A stretch of 38,709 nucleotides of DNA from Lachnospiraceae bacterium (GTDB taxonomy: Bacteria > Bacillota_A > Clostridia > Lachnospirales > Lachnospiraceae): contig JAGATU010000103.1 of assembly GCA_017621115.1 (NCBI GenBank), forward strand, positions 1 to 38,709. The letters are read 5' to 3'. Position numbers and translations under genes: made by a program. This document shows, piece by piece, positions 18,208 through 27,123 of this stretch. Under the pieces are notes generated by a model. That model ran no database searches and had not been told where the DNA came from. It saw only the letters and a program-made list of their open reading frames with translations. The stretch's first letter is position 1, and every line of letters starts with the position of its first letter.

Positions 18208-20088
18208 CTATCGCAAGTAATATTCATTCCACTGTTGGAACACAAAATAAGCCCATATCAGACGTGAGTAATTACGTCCCGATCCGGAACCTCCATCTCC
18301 CGTAACCAGATAATTCTGAATCATGGAATCCACATACTCTGAATCAAATATTCCCTGTCTTATAAGCATGTCCTTGTTACACATATCAAGAAGCTGCTCC
18401 TTTAGCGGTCCGCGTAGCCATTTATCCAATGGCACACTGAAACCAACCTTTGGCCTGTCCAGTAATTCCTTTGGAATATAATCATAAGCAATATCCTTAA
18501 GAATACGCTTCTTATTGCCATTCTCATATTTCATATTATGAGCCATTCTAAAGGAGTATTCCATGACATCCCTATCCATAATCGGACATCTCGCTTCGAG
18601 TGAATACTTCATAGTTGCCCTATCTACCTTACAGAGAATATCTCCCGGAAGATACGTATCCATATCCAGAAGCATCCGGCGAATCTGCCAATCCTTTACC
18701 TGATATCTGCTTTCATTCTCATAATGGCACGGAAGACCTTCTCCCAACACCATCTTACGTGCATGCGTGGCATAATTACCAACACCAAACTGTGTCTTGG
18801 TTTCTTTATTACGGTTACCGGCTATCACTCTTACTTTGAACGGTAGTCTGTCTTCCAGACCGATTTGTTTTAGCCCCGGCAGATTACAGATGCCATGTGT
18901 CACACCACCGAGTACATCTATTTTCTGTGCTTTTCCAATCTTTTCATACACATTATAACCGCAGAAAAATTCATCTCCGCCGTCTCCGGAGAGAACAACC
19001 GTAACATCTCTTTTAGCCAGTTCCGCTACCAGCATGGACGGAATCTGAGATGAATCCGCCATCGGCTCATCATAATACTGTGGAATACTATCCACCATAT
19101 CAAACATTTCTTTTTCAGAAATATAGAGTTCTGTATGGTCGGTTCCCAAATGTTTTGCTACTTCCGCCGCATACTTTGCCTCATTATATTTTTCTTCATG
19201 AAAACCAATCGAAAAGGTCTTAACCGGCTCTTTGGAGTGTTCCTGCGCAATTGCAGTAATCAACGAAGAATCATAACCGCCACTTAAAAATGCCCCCAGC
19301 GGCACATCCGAAATCATACGGGATGCCACAGATTTTCTAAGCAATTCTTTTAACTCTGCTTTTGCCTGTGCATAATCTGTTACTGGATTCTCCTGCATTT
19401 TATGGTATACCGTCTTCACATCCCAGTATTTCCATGTTTTTACCTGACCGTTACGGTAATGCAGAATACTGCCCGGTTCCAATTTATATACATTTTTAAA
19501 AATAGTATCCGGCGCATTGATATACTGCTGATACAAATATCTGGTAACAATATCATTACGAATTGATTTAGAAAATCCGGGTCTGCTCATAAGAGGCTTT
19601 AACTCGGAGGCAAAGTACATATCCTCTCCATCTAATTCGTAATACATCGGCTTTTTACCGATTCGGTCACGTACCAGATATACACTGTCTTCTTCCCTGT
19701 CATAGATACAGATGGCAAACATACCGTTAAATCTGTCCACACAGGAGATTCCCCATTTTAAATAAGCCGCAATAATCACTTCCGTATCACAATGGGAAAT
19801 AAATGTATAATCCGAAAGTTCTTCCCTAAGTTCTAAGAAATTATAAATCTCACCATTAAAAATCACACTAAGGCGTTTATCTTTAGAATGCATCGGCTGG
19901 TGTCCTAACGGCGATAAATCCAGGATGGAAAGTCTTCTCTGGGCAAGACCGACATTTCTATCACCCGACATAGGATGAATCTCAACGCCGCTATCATCCG
20001 GTCCGCGGTGATAAATCGTATCATTCATTTGGGTTAGTTGTTCAATTGTTATTTTTTTCTTTGATACAAAACCGCAGATTCCACACAT
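18208..20088 (-). CDS. asnB: Asparagine synthetase B-like glutamine amidotransferase (second of two)
   Basis: The protein is 626 aa. MCGICGFV gives the glutaminase Cys2, with FNGEIYN around 77-83. The synthetase half has LSGGYDSS (268-275) and LSGDGGDEFFCGYN. The C-terminus has the usual LPGDILCKVDRATM and RPKVGFSVPLDKWL blocks. It is clearly related to the copy at 12391-14289 but differs enough that recent duplication is unlikely. The likely job is glutamine-dependent amidation of a sugar carboxylate or transfer in the same pathway; true asparagine synthesis cannot be excluded. Gaps to neighbours are 18 nt upstream and 12 nt downstream. Confidence 0.9.
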   Translation of the reverse strand: MCGICGFVSKKKITIEQLTQMNDTIYHRGPDDSGVEIHPMSGDRNVGLAQRRLSILDLSPLGHQPMHSKDKRLSVIFNGEIYNFLELREELSDYTFISHCDTEVIIAAYLKWGISCVDRFNGMFAICIYDREEDSVYLVRDRIGKKPMYYELDGEDMYFASELKPLMSRPGFSKSIRNDIVTRYLYQQYINAPDTIFKNVYKLEPGSILHYRNGQVKTWKYWDVKTVYHKMQENPVTDYAQAKAELKELLRKSVASRMISDVPLGAFLSGGYDSSLITAIAQEHSKEPVKTFSIGFHEEKYNEAKYAAEVAKHLGTDHTELYISEKEMFDMVDSIPQYYDEPMADSSQIPSMLVAELAKRDVTVVLSGDGGDEFFCGYNVYEKIGKAQKIDVLGGVTHGICNLPGLKQIGLEDRLPFKVRVIAGNRNKETKTQFGVGNYATHARKMVLGEGLPCHYENESRYQVKDWQIRRMLLDMDTYLPGDILCKVDRATMKYSLEARCPIMDRDVMEYSFRMAHNMKYENGNKKRILKDIAYDYIPKELLDRPKVGFSVPLDKWLRGPLKEQLLDMCNKDMLIRQGIFDSEYVDSMIQNYLVTGDGGSGSGRNYSRLIWAYFVFQQWNEYYLR

Positions 20089-20106
20089 ATTGTACTCCCA
20101 CTATTT

Positions 20107-20865
20107 TTATACCGGAAAGTTTTCCATAAACCAGTCTTTATACTCTCCAAAATCCTTACATTCATTATCTACACTGTTAACCAGTTCGATATATTTTTCT
20201 TTGATTAAGGATTTATAATTATCAAAATTATCATACCCTTGCTTGCACCACGCAAACGGATGGGTTAAAATTTGTACCTTGTCATTCTCTAGGATATTCT
20301 TTTCATCCGGATAACCGTAACGCCAGATGTGATTAGCATCGGAAAGATACTTCACACTTACCGGTGTGTTCTCGGTTACATTCTCCGCAAACGTAAAGAA
20401 TTCATCCTGATATGCATTGATAATTCCCGGAAGCTTGATATTCTCCCTAAGCACATCCTTAGATGGGCGGTGAATGGAAAAGGTATCAATCTTAAACTCA
20501 AACATAGAATTTAAGATATCCATTTCCTTCGCAATCTGCTTACGGATCTGTTCCATATCCGTCATTCCGTTTAATGCAAAATGCAAACCGATAGTATGTC
20601 CTCTCTCATGCATATCTTTAATCAGGTCTTTATTTTTTCTGGACAAAATATTATAGGAATTATTGGTCCACTGGAAAAAGAAAGTAGATGTAAAGTCCAT
20701 GCTGCTTTCTACTTTTGCAAGTTCATACGCTCTTTCCACGCTATATTCCACGTCATGACGCATTAATATGAATTTATCACTGGTAAGTGCCTTGTGATAA
20801 TCCATATAGCGTTCAGTAGATTTAATAATTCGTATTATCTTTTTGTAATCTTCGTATGAAAACAT
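20107..20865 (-). CDS. Polysaccharide deacetylase-like (NodB-fold) protein
   Basis: The protein is 252 aa. FILMRHDVEYS (H37, D38) matches the first motif of the family and GHTIGLHFALNG (H90, H95) the second metal-binding motif. IDTFSIHRPS and the late ILTHPFAW stretch provide further His residues. It differs from the two DUF2334 proteins in order and spacing of motifs, so it is a third, separate deacetylase-type gene. There is no signal peptide. It could deacetylate an N-acetyl sugar, giving the free amine needed by the formyltransferase encoded two genes downstream (inference). Confidence 0.8.
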   Translation of the reverse strand: MFSYEDYKKIIRIIKSTERYMDYHKALTSDKFILMRHDVEYSVERAYELAKVESSMDFTSTFFFQWTNNSYNILSRKNKDLIKDMHERGHTIGLHFALNGMTDMEQIRKQIAKEMDILNSMFEFKIDTFSIHRPSKDVLRENIKLPGIINAYQDEFFTFAENVTENTPVSVKYLSDANHIWRYGYPDEKNILENDKVQILTHPFAWCKQGYDNFDNYKSLIKEKYIELVNSVDNECKDFGEYKDWFMENFPV

Positions 20866-20876
20866 ATTTATACCCC

Positions 20877-21980
20877 TTATCTTTTTGCTATTACCCGATC
20901 AATATAGTCACACCACTGTTTCACAATGGCAGAAGAGTTCAACTCAATAGAAATCTTCTTTGCTTCTTTAGCAATACTCTCTGCGAATTCAGGATCTTCT
21001 ATCAAACGGTTCATCGCCTCTTCCATTGCTTTCATATCTCCCACAGGAATCAACAATCCATTCTCGCCATGGCGGATTACCGTTGCCGGTCCACCACACG
21101 GACAATCGGTTGCCACAACAGGAAGACCAAGCGCCATAGCCTCTAATAATGCATTAGGCAGTCCTTCATTATCAGATGAAAAAGCAAACAAAGATGCATC
21201 TACCAAATCTTTTTCGAGGTTATTACTATTGCCCATTAACTTCACATACTCTTGTGCTCCAAATTCAGCAATAGTCTTTTCCAACTGTTCCCATGTCCCA
21301 TCCCCGGAATCACCACCATATAACTTTAAAGAATACTCCGGATGCTTTTTGTGAACATTGATAAATGCGCGAACCAACATATCCTGATTCTTAAAATCTA
21401 CGATTCGCCCCGAATGAACAACCGTTTTCTCACGCACCTTGGGCATCACAGATTCCACATACTTATCATTTATCGGGTTCAAAATAATCGTTGACTTCTT
21501 TCCAATATATTTAGGGAAAAAATCTCTCTGCCCCACAGTCTGAAACACTGCTCCTGATGCATGCGGAAACAATAAAAAGGTCTGCAACCTACTCAATTTG
21601 GTGCTATATCCGCCTGCCGGATCACACCGAACTGCAACAACTATTTTTTCTTTTGTAAAAAGCGTTGCCAGCAACGAACGATAGATTGCTTTTCTGGCAA
21701 ATGCAACTGTCACATCAGGTTTTTCAGAAAGGAGGAATTTTCTTAAATATATGATTCTTCGCCATGCCTTTGAAATACGCGAACGTCTATTATCCGATTC
21801 TAACAACCCAACATGCACTCTCCGAACTCTATTATCAAGCGGATACTCTTCTTCACCCTGCCACTGTGTTGCCACAATAACCTCATAGCCATCTTGTACC
21901 ATTTGATTAGCAAGCGTGGATACTACACGTTCCGCTCCGCCATGCTCCAAACAATTTAAATGAAATACTACTTTCTTCAT
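20877..21980 (-). CDS. Family 4 glycosyltransferase (GT-B fold)
   Basis: The protein is 367 aa. HLNCLEHGGAERVVSTLAN is the N-terminal acceptor-domain loop. The C-terminal domain shows VHSGRIVDFKNQDML, a KLMGNSNN stretch, SSDNEGLPNALLEAMALG (E-x7-E) and TDCPCGGPATVI. It closely matches the GT4 at 22984-24093 in the last two blocks, so the two are paralogs flanking the formyltransferase gene. It should add one sugar to the lipid-linked repeat; the donor is unknown. Confidence 0.9.
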   Translation of the reverse strand: MKKVVFHLNCLEHGGAERVVSTLANQMVQDGYEVIVATQWQGEEEYPLDNRVRRVHVGLLESDNRRSRISKAWRRIIYLRKFLLSEKPDVTVAFARKAIYRSLLATLFTKEKIVVAVRCDPAGGYSTKLSRLQTFLLFPHASGAVFQTVGQRDFFPKYIGKKSTIILNPINDKYVESVMPKVREKTVVHSGRIVDFKNQDMLVRAFINVHKKHPEYSLKLYGGDSGDGTWEQLEKTIAEFGAQEYVKLMGNSNNLEKDLVDASLFAFSSDNEGLPNALLEAMALGLPVVATDCPCGGPATVIRHGENGLLIPVGDMKAMEEAMNRLIEDPEFAESIAKEAKKISIELNSSAIVKQWCDYIDRVIAKR

Positions 21981-22023
21981 AGAACTTCCTATTCTTCTAT
22001 CTTAGTTATAGTTTTCTGCATAT

Positions 22024-22944
22024 CTATTGCAGGATATCGCCCGGTTTAATCTCACACCCAGCTTCAAACTCCTCAATCAATAACGAACCATCCACTGTAC
22101 GTACAACTAATTTCCCATCAAAAATATCCACCACTTCTCCCGGTGCATATTCCGAAAAATCAATCATCTCATCAAAAGGCTGTGCCTTCCAGATGGTCAC
22201 CTTATCTTCTCCGATATATGCAAATGCCCCCGGAAACGGAGCCGCCACACCGCGAATCAGGTTATGAATTTCTCTGGTGCGATTATGGAAATCCACTTTG
22301 CCGTCCACAGCTGTTCTCTTCTGATACCAAGAATCAAAATCCTTAGATTCCGTACGGATAGACACATTTCCTTCCTGGTATGCCTTTAACAATTTGCGGA
22401 TCAGACGTTTGGAACAAATCATATTTTTATACTGTGCCGTACGTATGTCATCATGAGGTGTTAATGAAAACATCTCCGTCGCAAACACATTCGGACTGTC
22501 CGCTTTTTCATCATAACGGAACAAATTTAAGTTAAAACGGGTATCTCCCAAAATGATAGACCAGTTAAGCGGTGAACGCCCTCTTCCAAAAGGAAGATAC
22601 CCTGCATTTCCATGGAATCCATAGATTCCGTAAGCAAAACAATCCAATACCGACTTTGGAATCAGTCTCTGCCATCCCATTGAAATACCGATATCAAATT
22701 CATTTTCCTTAAAGAATTTCTGTGTCTTTTCATCTGTTAGGAAATAACTTTCCGCTTCATGAACCGAAATCCCCAGTTCTTCCGTCAGATAGTTCAGCCC
22801 CTTATAACCGGACACCTGGTTCTTTTCGGTAACGGACTTATCAATCGTCACAATTAAATCCACAGGGCATATTTTTTCATGGATAAAACGTATTATATTT
22901 TCCGATGTATCTTTTACACCAAAGACTACTACTTTATATTTCAT
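22024..22944 (-). CDS. Formyltransferase-fold enzyme, probably sugar N-formyltransferase
   Basis: The protein is 306 aa. The N-terminal domain has the formyltransferase fold: SMGWQRLIPKSVL, then HGNAGYLPFGRGRSPLNW (111-128), IILGDT and DEKADSP (D149). The C-terminal part, APFPGAFAYIG onward, matches the smaller C-terminal domain seen in MetRNA formyltransferase-like proteins. The classic catalytic Asn-x-His is here replaced by H111-G-N113 when aligned to the LP..RG block without gaps. Sugar N-formyltransferases use N10-formyl-THF to formylate an amino sugar. The locus context favours a sugar over Met-tRNA. It lies between two paralogous GT4 genes. Confidence 0.82.
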   Translation of the reverse strand: MKYKVVVFGVKDTSENIIRFIHEKICPVDLIVTIDKSVTEKNQVSGYKGLNYLTEELGISVHEAESYFLTDEKTQKFFKENEFDIGISMGWQRLIPKSVLDCFAYGIYGFHGNAGYLPFGRGRSPLNWSIILGDTRFNLNLFRYDEKADSPNVFATEMFSLTPHDDIRTAQYKNMICSKRLIRKLLKAYQEGNVSIRTESKDFDSWYQKRTAVDGKVDFHNRTREIHNLIRGVAAPFPGAFAYIGEDKVTIWKAQPFDEMIDFSEYAPGEVVDIFDGKLVVRTVDGSLLIEEFEAGCEIKPGDILQ

Positions 22945-22983
22945 AAAGTTCCTCCATATAGGTACTTTCCCTTTAATTCCATT

Positions 22984-24093
22984 TTATGATTTTCTTGTAG
23001 ACTCAATATATTCAAGCCACTTTCGGTTTACAATATCCGGATGCACCTCATCTATCAACTTCTTAGCCTTATTGCTCATGCTAACCCTGTATTCATCATC
23101 CGACAATAATTTATCCAATGCCTCTGTCAATGCCTTCTCATTATCTACCGGAATCAGAATTCCGTTAATGCCATCCTCAATCAGTTCTGCCGGTCCGCCA
23201 CATGGACAATCAGTGGATACTGGTGCCAATCCTGATACCATAGCTTCAATCAATGCATTCGGCATCCCCTCCTGTTTGGAGGTTAATACAAACACAGATG
23301 CCGGCTGAATAGCACCGGCTACATCATCTATACGGCCCGCAAAATTAACCTGACCGCACAAGACATTCTCTTTACAGAATTCTTCCATTTCTTCCTTCTG
23401 ATAGCCTTCCCCAATAAAGGTAACAGACCATTCCGGGTACTTTTCTGCTATCTCTGCAAACGCATTAAGCAACATCTCCGGATTCTTATTCGAATCCATT
23501 CTGCCCACCCAGACAATCTCTTTTTTACGCTCGCCGGTGTATTCATTCTGTAAAAACTTTTCACTTAATGAATTAGACAGTACTACAGCTTTTTTCTGTA
23601 CGGATTTAGGAAAAAATTCCTTTGCCTGCTGTGTCTGCAATACAATACCTGCTGCCCGACTAAATAAGACATGTGCCAATATCCTCGTCAACTTGTCAGG
23701 ATACTCCCTTGCAGGATTGGAACGCACCGATACAATTACCGGAATATGCAAACCTGCTGCCGCTGTAATTGCCATAAAATTATTTTTCTTAATAAAGGAC
23801 ACAATGTAATCCGGTGCAAGTTGCTTGAAGATATTTCGGAGTTTTGTGATTCTTCGATACAAATTCACAACCCGGTTGTCGCTAATCTCATCACCTGTAA
23901 TATCAGCCAGAATTCTTGTTACACCTTCCGGAACCGGATACTCATCCTCATCCTGTAATTTGGTCACAATGGTTACCTTATAGCCACACGAACGGAAATA
24001 CGCCGCAAGATTTACGATAACGCGCTCTGCGCCACCCATACATAAGCTGCCGATATAAAAAACTATGGACTTTTCATTTGTCTGCCTGCTCAT
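22984..24093 (-). CDS. Family 4 glycosyltransferase (GT-B fold)
   Basis: The protein is 369 aa. FYIGSLCMGGAERVIVNLA is the N-terminal loop. VWVGRMDSNKNPEMLLNAF, FAGRIDDVAG, TSKQEGMPNALIEAMVSG (E-x7-E) and TDCPCGGPAELI mark the donor-binding domain. It is a paralog of 20877-21980. The ATG at 24093 follows the SDR stop by 39 nt. The role is addition of one sugar on the cytoplasmic face; specificity unknown. Confidence 0.9.
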   Translation of the reverse strand: MSRQTNEKSIVFYIGSLCMGGAERVIVNLAAYFRSCGYKVTIVTKLQDEDEYPVPEGVTRILADITGDEISDNRVVNLYRRITKLRNIFKQLAPDYIVSFIKKNNFMAITAAAGLHIPVIVSVRSNPAREYPDKLTRILAHVLFSRAAGIVLQTQQAKEFFPKSVQKKAVVLSNSLSEKFLQNEYTGERKKEIVWVGRMDSNKNPEMLLNAFAEIAEKYPEWSVTFIGEGYQKEEMEEFCKENVLCGQVNFAGRIDDVAGAIQPASVFVLTSKQEGMPNALIEAMVSGLAPVSTDCPCGGPAELIEDGINGILIPVDNEKALTEALDKLLSDDEYRVSMSNKAKKLIDEVHPDIVNRKWLEYIESTRKS

Positions 24094-24132
24094 GCTCTTC
24101 CTCCGTTCTGCTATCGTTACTTTTGGACAGTT

Positions 24133-24879
24133 TTAACACATATAATCTCCACCGGAAAGATTCAGGTTGGTACCATTCACATACGATGCCTCATCCGATA
24201 AGAGATACGCGATTCCACCTACCGTTTCGTCTACACGGATATTTCGTTTCATTGCTGAAGAATCCGCTGTCATCTGTACGATTTTCTCATCTATATTCTG
24301 CAAAAATTTCGTTTCCATCATATTCGGGGAAATGCCGTTAATACATACACCTTTATCCCCGTATTCTGCTGCAGCCGCTTTCACATATCCAAGCAATGCG
24401 CTCTTAACAGCCACATAATCACTCATAAACTTAGGCGGTGTGCCAAGCACATAGGAAGACAGCATCACACATACTCTCCCGTAACCTACCTTTGCCATTT
24501 GAGGAAGAAGTTCTTTCATCATGGAGGCAAAAGAGAAAAACTGAATCTGCATTTCTTTTCTTACTTTTTCTTCATCCCATTTCTTAATCTTTACATGGGC
24601 AAACACAGATGCCGCCAAGTGAAGCACATGAGTTACTTCCATTCCCTGCTCCTTTATAAAGGCACATACCTTGTCCGCACCTTCTGCAAGCGACAAATCG
24701 GCCTGTACCATGCGTAAATCCACATTTACAAGTTCCTTCTGCAATGCTTCCAGTCCGGCCTTTGTATTGGCATAATGAGCTATTACAACCACCTTTTCAG
24801 ATACTGTTTCATCCAACTTCTTAATATATGCCATTCCCACTTCCGAAGAAGCACCTGTAATTAAATATACCTTGTTCAT
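24133..24879 (-). CDS. Short-chain dehydrogenase/reductase (FabG-like)
   Basis: The protein is 248 aa from ATG 24879, which has GGGGAG 6 nt upstream; an in-frame TTG at 24909 is disfavoured. The nucleotide-binding loop is TGASSEVG (8-15), where the middle Gly of TGxxxGxG is Glu. The catalytic set is S141/S142, Y155 and K159 (DYVAVKSAL), and the C-terminus NLSGGDYMC resembles FabG ends. It should use NAD(P)H to reduce or oxidise a beta-hydroxy/keto substrate. It begins 33 nt after the MaoC stop and ends a run of acyl-ACP-type genes. It may act on the ACP-bound acyl group, but a sugar substrate is possible. Confidence 0.83.
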   Translation of the reverse strand: MNKVYLITGASSEVGMAYIKKLDETVSEKVVVIAHYANTKAGLEALQKELVNVDLRMVQADLSLAEGADKVCAFIKEQGMEVTHVLHLAASVFAHVKIKKWDEEKVRKEMQIQFFSFASMMKELLPQMAKVGYGRVCVMLSSYVLGTPPKFMSDYVAVKSALLGYVKAAAAEYGDKGVCINGISPNMMETKFLQNIDEKIVQMTADSSAMKRNIRVDETVGGIAYLLSDEASYVNGTNLNLSGGDYMC

Positions 24880-24885
24880 CCTGTT

Positions 24886-24891
24886 CTCCCC
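24886..24891 (-). promoter_or_regulatory. Ribosome binding site deciding the SDR start
   Basis: GGGGAG, within a longer purine-rich run, lies 6 nt before the ATG at 24879. It supports this start over the in-frame TTG at 24909. Confidence 0.6.
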
Positions 24892-24912
24892 TTCCTTTTC
24901 GAGAGACAATTC

Positions 24913-25332
24913 CTAATCCTCCAGAATTCCAACCTGCATTTTCCCGCGCAGGACTTTTTCACCATTCTGGTTCACAATTGTCGTCTTCATGGTAAATACC
25001 GAAAACATCTCATTACACTCCGTTACCTGTCCTGAAACGGTCAATGTATCACCCACATAAACCGGCTTGGTAAATTTGCTCTCCACACTGTGAATCAGGC
25101 TTCTTTCCCCCGGAAGATATACACCCGCAAGAGTAGATAAAAAGGATGCCGTCAGCATGCCGTATGCCACATTGGACTCATAGCCCTTTGCTTTTGCAAA
25201 GTTTTCATCCGTATGAAGTGGATTCACATCACCTGTAATCTGACAGAACCGCGCAAGCATATCCGCCGTTACCGTTACCTGAAATTCTTCTATTAATCCT
25301 ACATAAATATCTTTGAACTGATACCGATTCAT
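24913..25332 (-). CDS. MaoC-like (R)-specific enoyl hydratase/dehydratase
   Basis: The protein is 139 aa, a single hot-dog domain. GDVNPLHTDENFAKA (from residue 34) carries the hydratase signature with catalytic-type D35 and H40. YGMLTASFLSTLAG and KFTKPVYVGDTLTV are also typical. Known relatives hydrate crotonyl-type thioesters to (R)-3-hydroxyacyl groups on CoA or ACP. It lies 3 nt after the MBOAT stop and before the SDR, with the ACP two genes upstream, so an acyl-ACP substrate is likely (inference). The length is normal for a one-domain member. Confidence 0.87.
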   Translation of the reverse strand: MNRYQFKDIYVGLIEEFQVTVTADMLARFCQITGDVNPLHTDENFAKAKGYESNVAYGMLTASFLSTLAGVYLPGERSLIHSVESKFTKPVYVGDTLTVSGQVTECNEMFSVFTMKTTIVNQNGEKVLRGKMQVGILED

Positions 25333-25335
25333 ACT

Positions 25336-26865
25336 CTAAAATCCCTGATAAATAAATTCCGCCGCACTGTATCCCGGTCCGTAATTCCCCATTAAAATCA
25401 CCCAGAACAACAATGCATACAACAACAACCATCTGACTACAATATTTTTCTTAGCAAGCCACTCTCTTACGCTGTCCTTCTGTTGCATTACAGATATAAT
25501 CCAGAGTAAAGTCAATGAAAATATTAATACAACCCATTCCTTTAATTCCAGTCCCAATTGTAACAGGCTTCCGTCCCATAAAATCCATGGATTCCATGTC
25601 GTCAGCACGTTTCGTATCATCGAAAGCGCGCTAAAAAATCCCGCCGAATTAAAGAATAGGAACGCAAATGACATCAATAGGAAAGTTCTTACCATCTGAA
25701 AAACAGAAAACCATTTTGTGTCCTTTGTTACTCTAAACAAGGCCCGCAGTTTCACCCATAAAGGCTCCAACAATTCTCCGCCGACAATGTAAATCCAAGG
25801 AATCATACCGGAACCGATAATGTATTTCCATGAGCCGCCATGCCATAGACCTACTGCAAACCACAGTATGAACATTGCGGAGAAGGTCGTAATCTTTTTG
25901 GCTGTTTTCTTACCGAAACGTGGCTTTAACTTGCCCGGAAGTTCCATAAAGAATTCTGTTCTGAGTACCGGATAGAAAATGTAATCTTTAAGCCATCCAC
26001 CGAGTGTTATATGCCATCTTCGCCAAAATTCCTGAATCGTTTTGGAAAAAAACGGAGTCTGAAAGTTCTCGGGAAGTGTAATGCCATACACCTGTGATAC
26101 GCCGATTACAATATCCATCGAACCGGAGAAATTTGAATATAACTGTAGCGAAAAACATAATGTGGCAAACACAATATAAAAGCCACCGTAGGTTTCATAA
26201 TCATCATAAACTGTGGACACTACGATTGCCAAACGTTCCGAAATGACAAGCACCTTGAAAAATCCCCATAAGATTCTCTGGAGCCCTCTTGTCACCTGAG
26301 CATAATCAAAGGCATGCTCTCCAAACATCTGCTCTTTCATATCTTTATAACGCATAATCGGGCCACTGATAATGGTAGGAAAATACATTCCAAACAAGAA
26401 TAATCTTGCCCAGTTCTTTTCCGCAGGAGCAATCTCATAATACACATCAAAAACATAACTTAATATCGATAATGTATAAAAAGACACACCAAGCGGAATC
26501 AAAAAATGCAGTGTATCAAGCAGCGCGGGAGACTCTGTTAGACGGCTTGCAAGTGCGTTATAAGTATAAACACCCAGATTTAAGTATTTTAGCACAATTA
26601 AAATGCCTAAATTACATACGACAACAAGAGAAAGGCCCCACTTTCTTTTTTTGCGGTCTTTCTCTTGTTCTATCATTTTCGCCCCGAAATAGGTCACTGT
26701 TATAGATGCCAAAGGATACAAAATCAAAAGTGCATTTCCCGATACCAGAAAATAGAACACACTGATTATTAATAAAAAGGGCCATTGGCATCGTTTGGGA
26801 ATGCTGTAATACAATAACACTGATACTGCAAAAAACAGCAAAAACAAAAACGAGGTAATTCCCAT
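25336..26865 (-). CDS. MBOAT-family O-acyltransferase (DltB/AlgI-like)
   Basis: The protein is 509 aa with about ten membrane segments. It has the core MBOAT pattern FWRRWHITLGGWLKDYIFYP (280-299) and the invariant catalytic-type LWHGGSW with H342. The family moves acyl groups from an inner thioester donor to an exported acceptor: DltB uses D-alanyl-DltC and AlgI helps O-acetylate alginate. It lies 15 nt after an ACP gene, as dltB neighbours dltC, with a membrane SGNH protein beyond. The likely role is O-acylation of the glycan; the acyl group is probably not D-alanine, because I see no DltA-like adenylating enzyme in the window. Confidence 0.92.
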   Translation of the reverse strand: MGITSFLFLLFFAVSVLLYYSIPKRCQWPFLLIISVFYFLVSGNALLILYPLASITVTYFGAKMIEQEKDRKKRKWGLSLVVVCNLGILIVLKYLNLGVYTYNALASRLTESPALLDTLHFLIPLGVSFYTLSILSYVFDVYYEIAPAEKNWARLFLFGMYFPTIISGPIMRYKDMKEQMFGEHAFDYAQVTRGLQRILWGFFKVLVISERLAIVVSTVYDDYETYGGFYIVFATLCFSLQLYSNFSGSMDIVIGVSQVYGITLPENFQTPFFSKTIQEFWRRWHITLGGWLKDYIFYPVLRTEFFMELPGKLKPRFGKKTAKKITTFSAMFILWFAVGLWHGGSWKYIIGSGMIPWIYIVGGELLEPLWVKLRALFRVTKDTKWFSVFQMVRTFLLMSFAFLFFNSAGFFSALSMIRNVLTTWNPWILWDGSLLQLGLELKEWVVLIFSLTLLWIISVMQQKDSVREWLAKKNIVVRWLLLYALLFWVILMGNYGPGYSAAEFIYQGF

Positions 26866-26880
26866 AACTTATTTCCGTCC

Positions 26881-27123
26881 TTATGCAATGGCAGCCAGGA
26901 TAACGTCTACCATTTCTCCTACATTTTTCATTCCGACAACCTGTGCCATTGTAAACTTCACACCGAATGTTTTTTCAACAGCAGAAACCAGATTGATATG
27001 TTCCAAAGAATCCCAATCTTCAATATCATCTGCGGTTGTCTCAGCGTTTACCGTAATGGAATCATCATCAAACACATCCTGAAATACTTCGTTTAATTTT
27101 TCATAGATTGCTTCTCTTGTCAT
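26881..27123 (-). CDS. Acyl carrier protein
   Basis: The protein is 80 aa, acidic, and of normal ACP length. EDWDSLEHINLV contains S39, the site for 4'-phosphopantetheine attachment. The EDWDSLEH form is typical of carriers in specialised acyl pathways rather than fatty acid AcpP, which usually has DSLD. It lies between the SGNH and MBOAT genes and close to the FkbH-like gene. It is probably charged by the FkbH-like protein and read by MBOAT. AAAGGTGAG lies a few nt before the ATG. A 12-nt palindrome precedes it, probably by chance. Confidence 0.93.
   Translation of the reverse strand: MTREAIYEKLNEVFQDVFDDDSITVNAETTADDIEDWDSLEHINLVSAVEKTFGVKFTMAQVVGMKNVGEMVDVILAAIA

Noticed and set aside
25336..27123. 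Ordinary dlt operon (D-alanylation of teichoic acid)
   Set aside because: No DltA-like D-alanine ligase with adenylation motifs is present in the window, and an FkbH-like gene takes that place.
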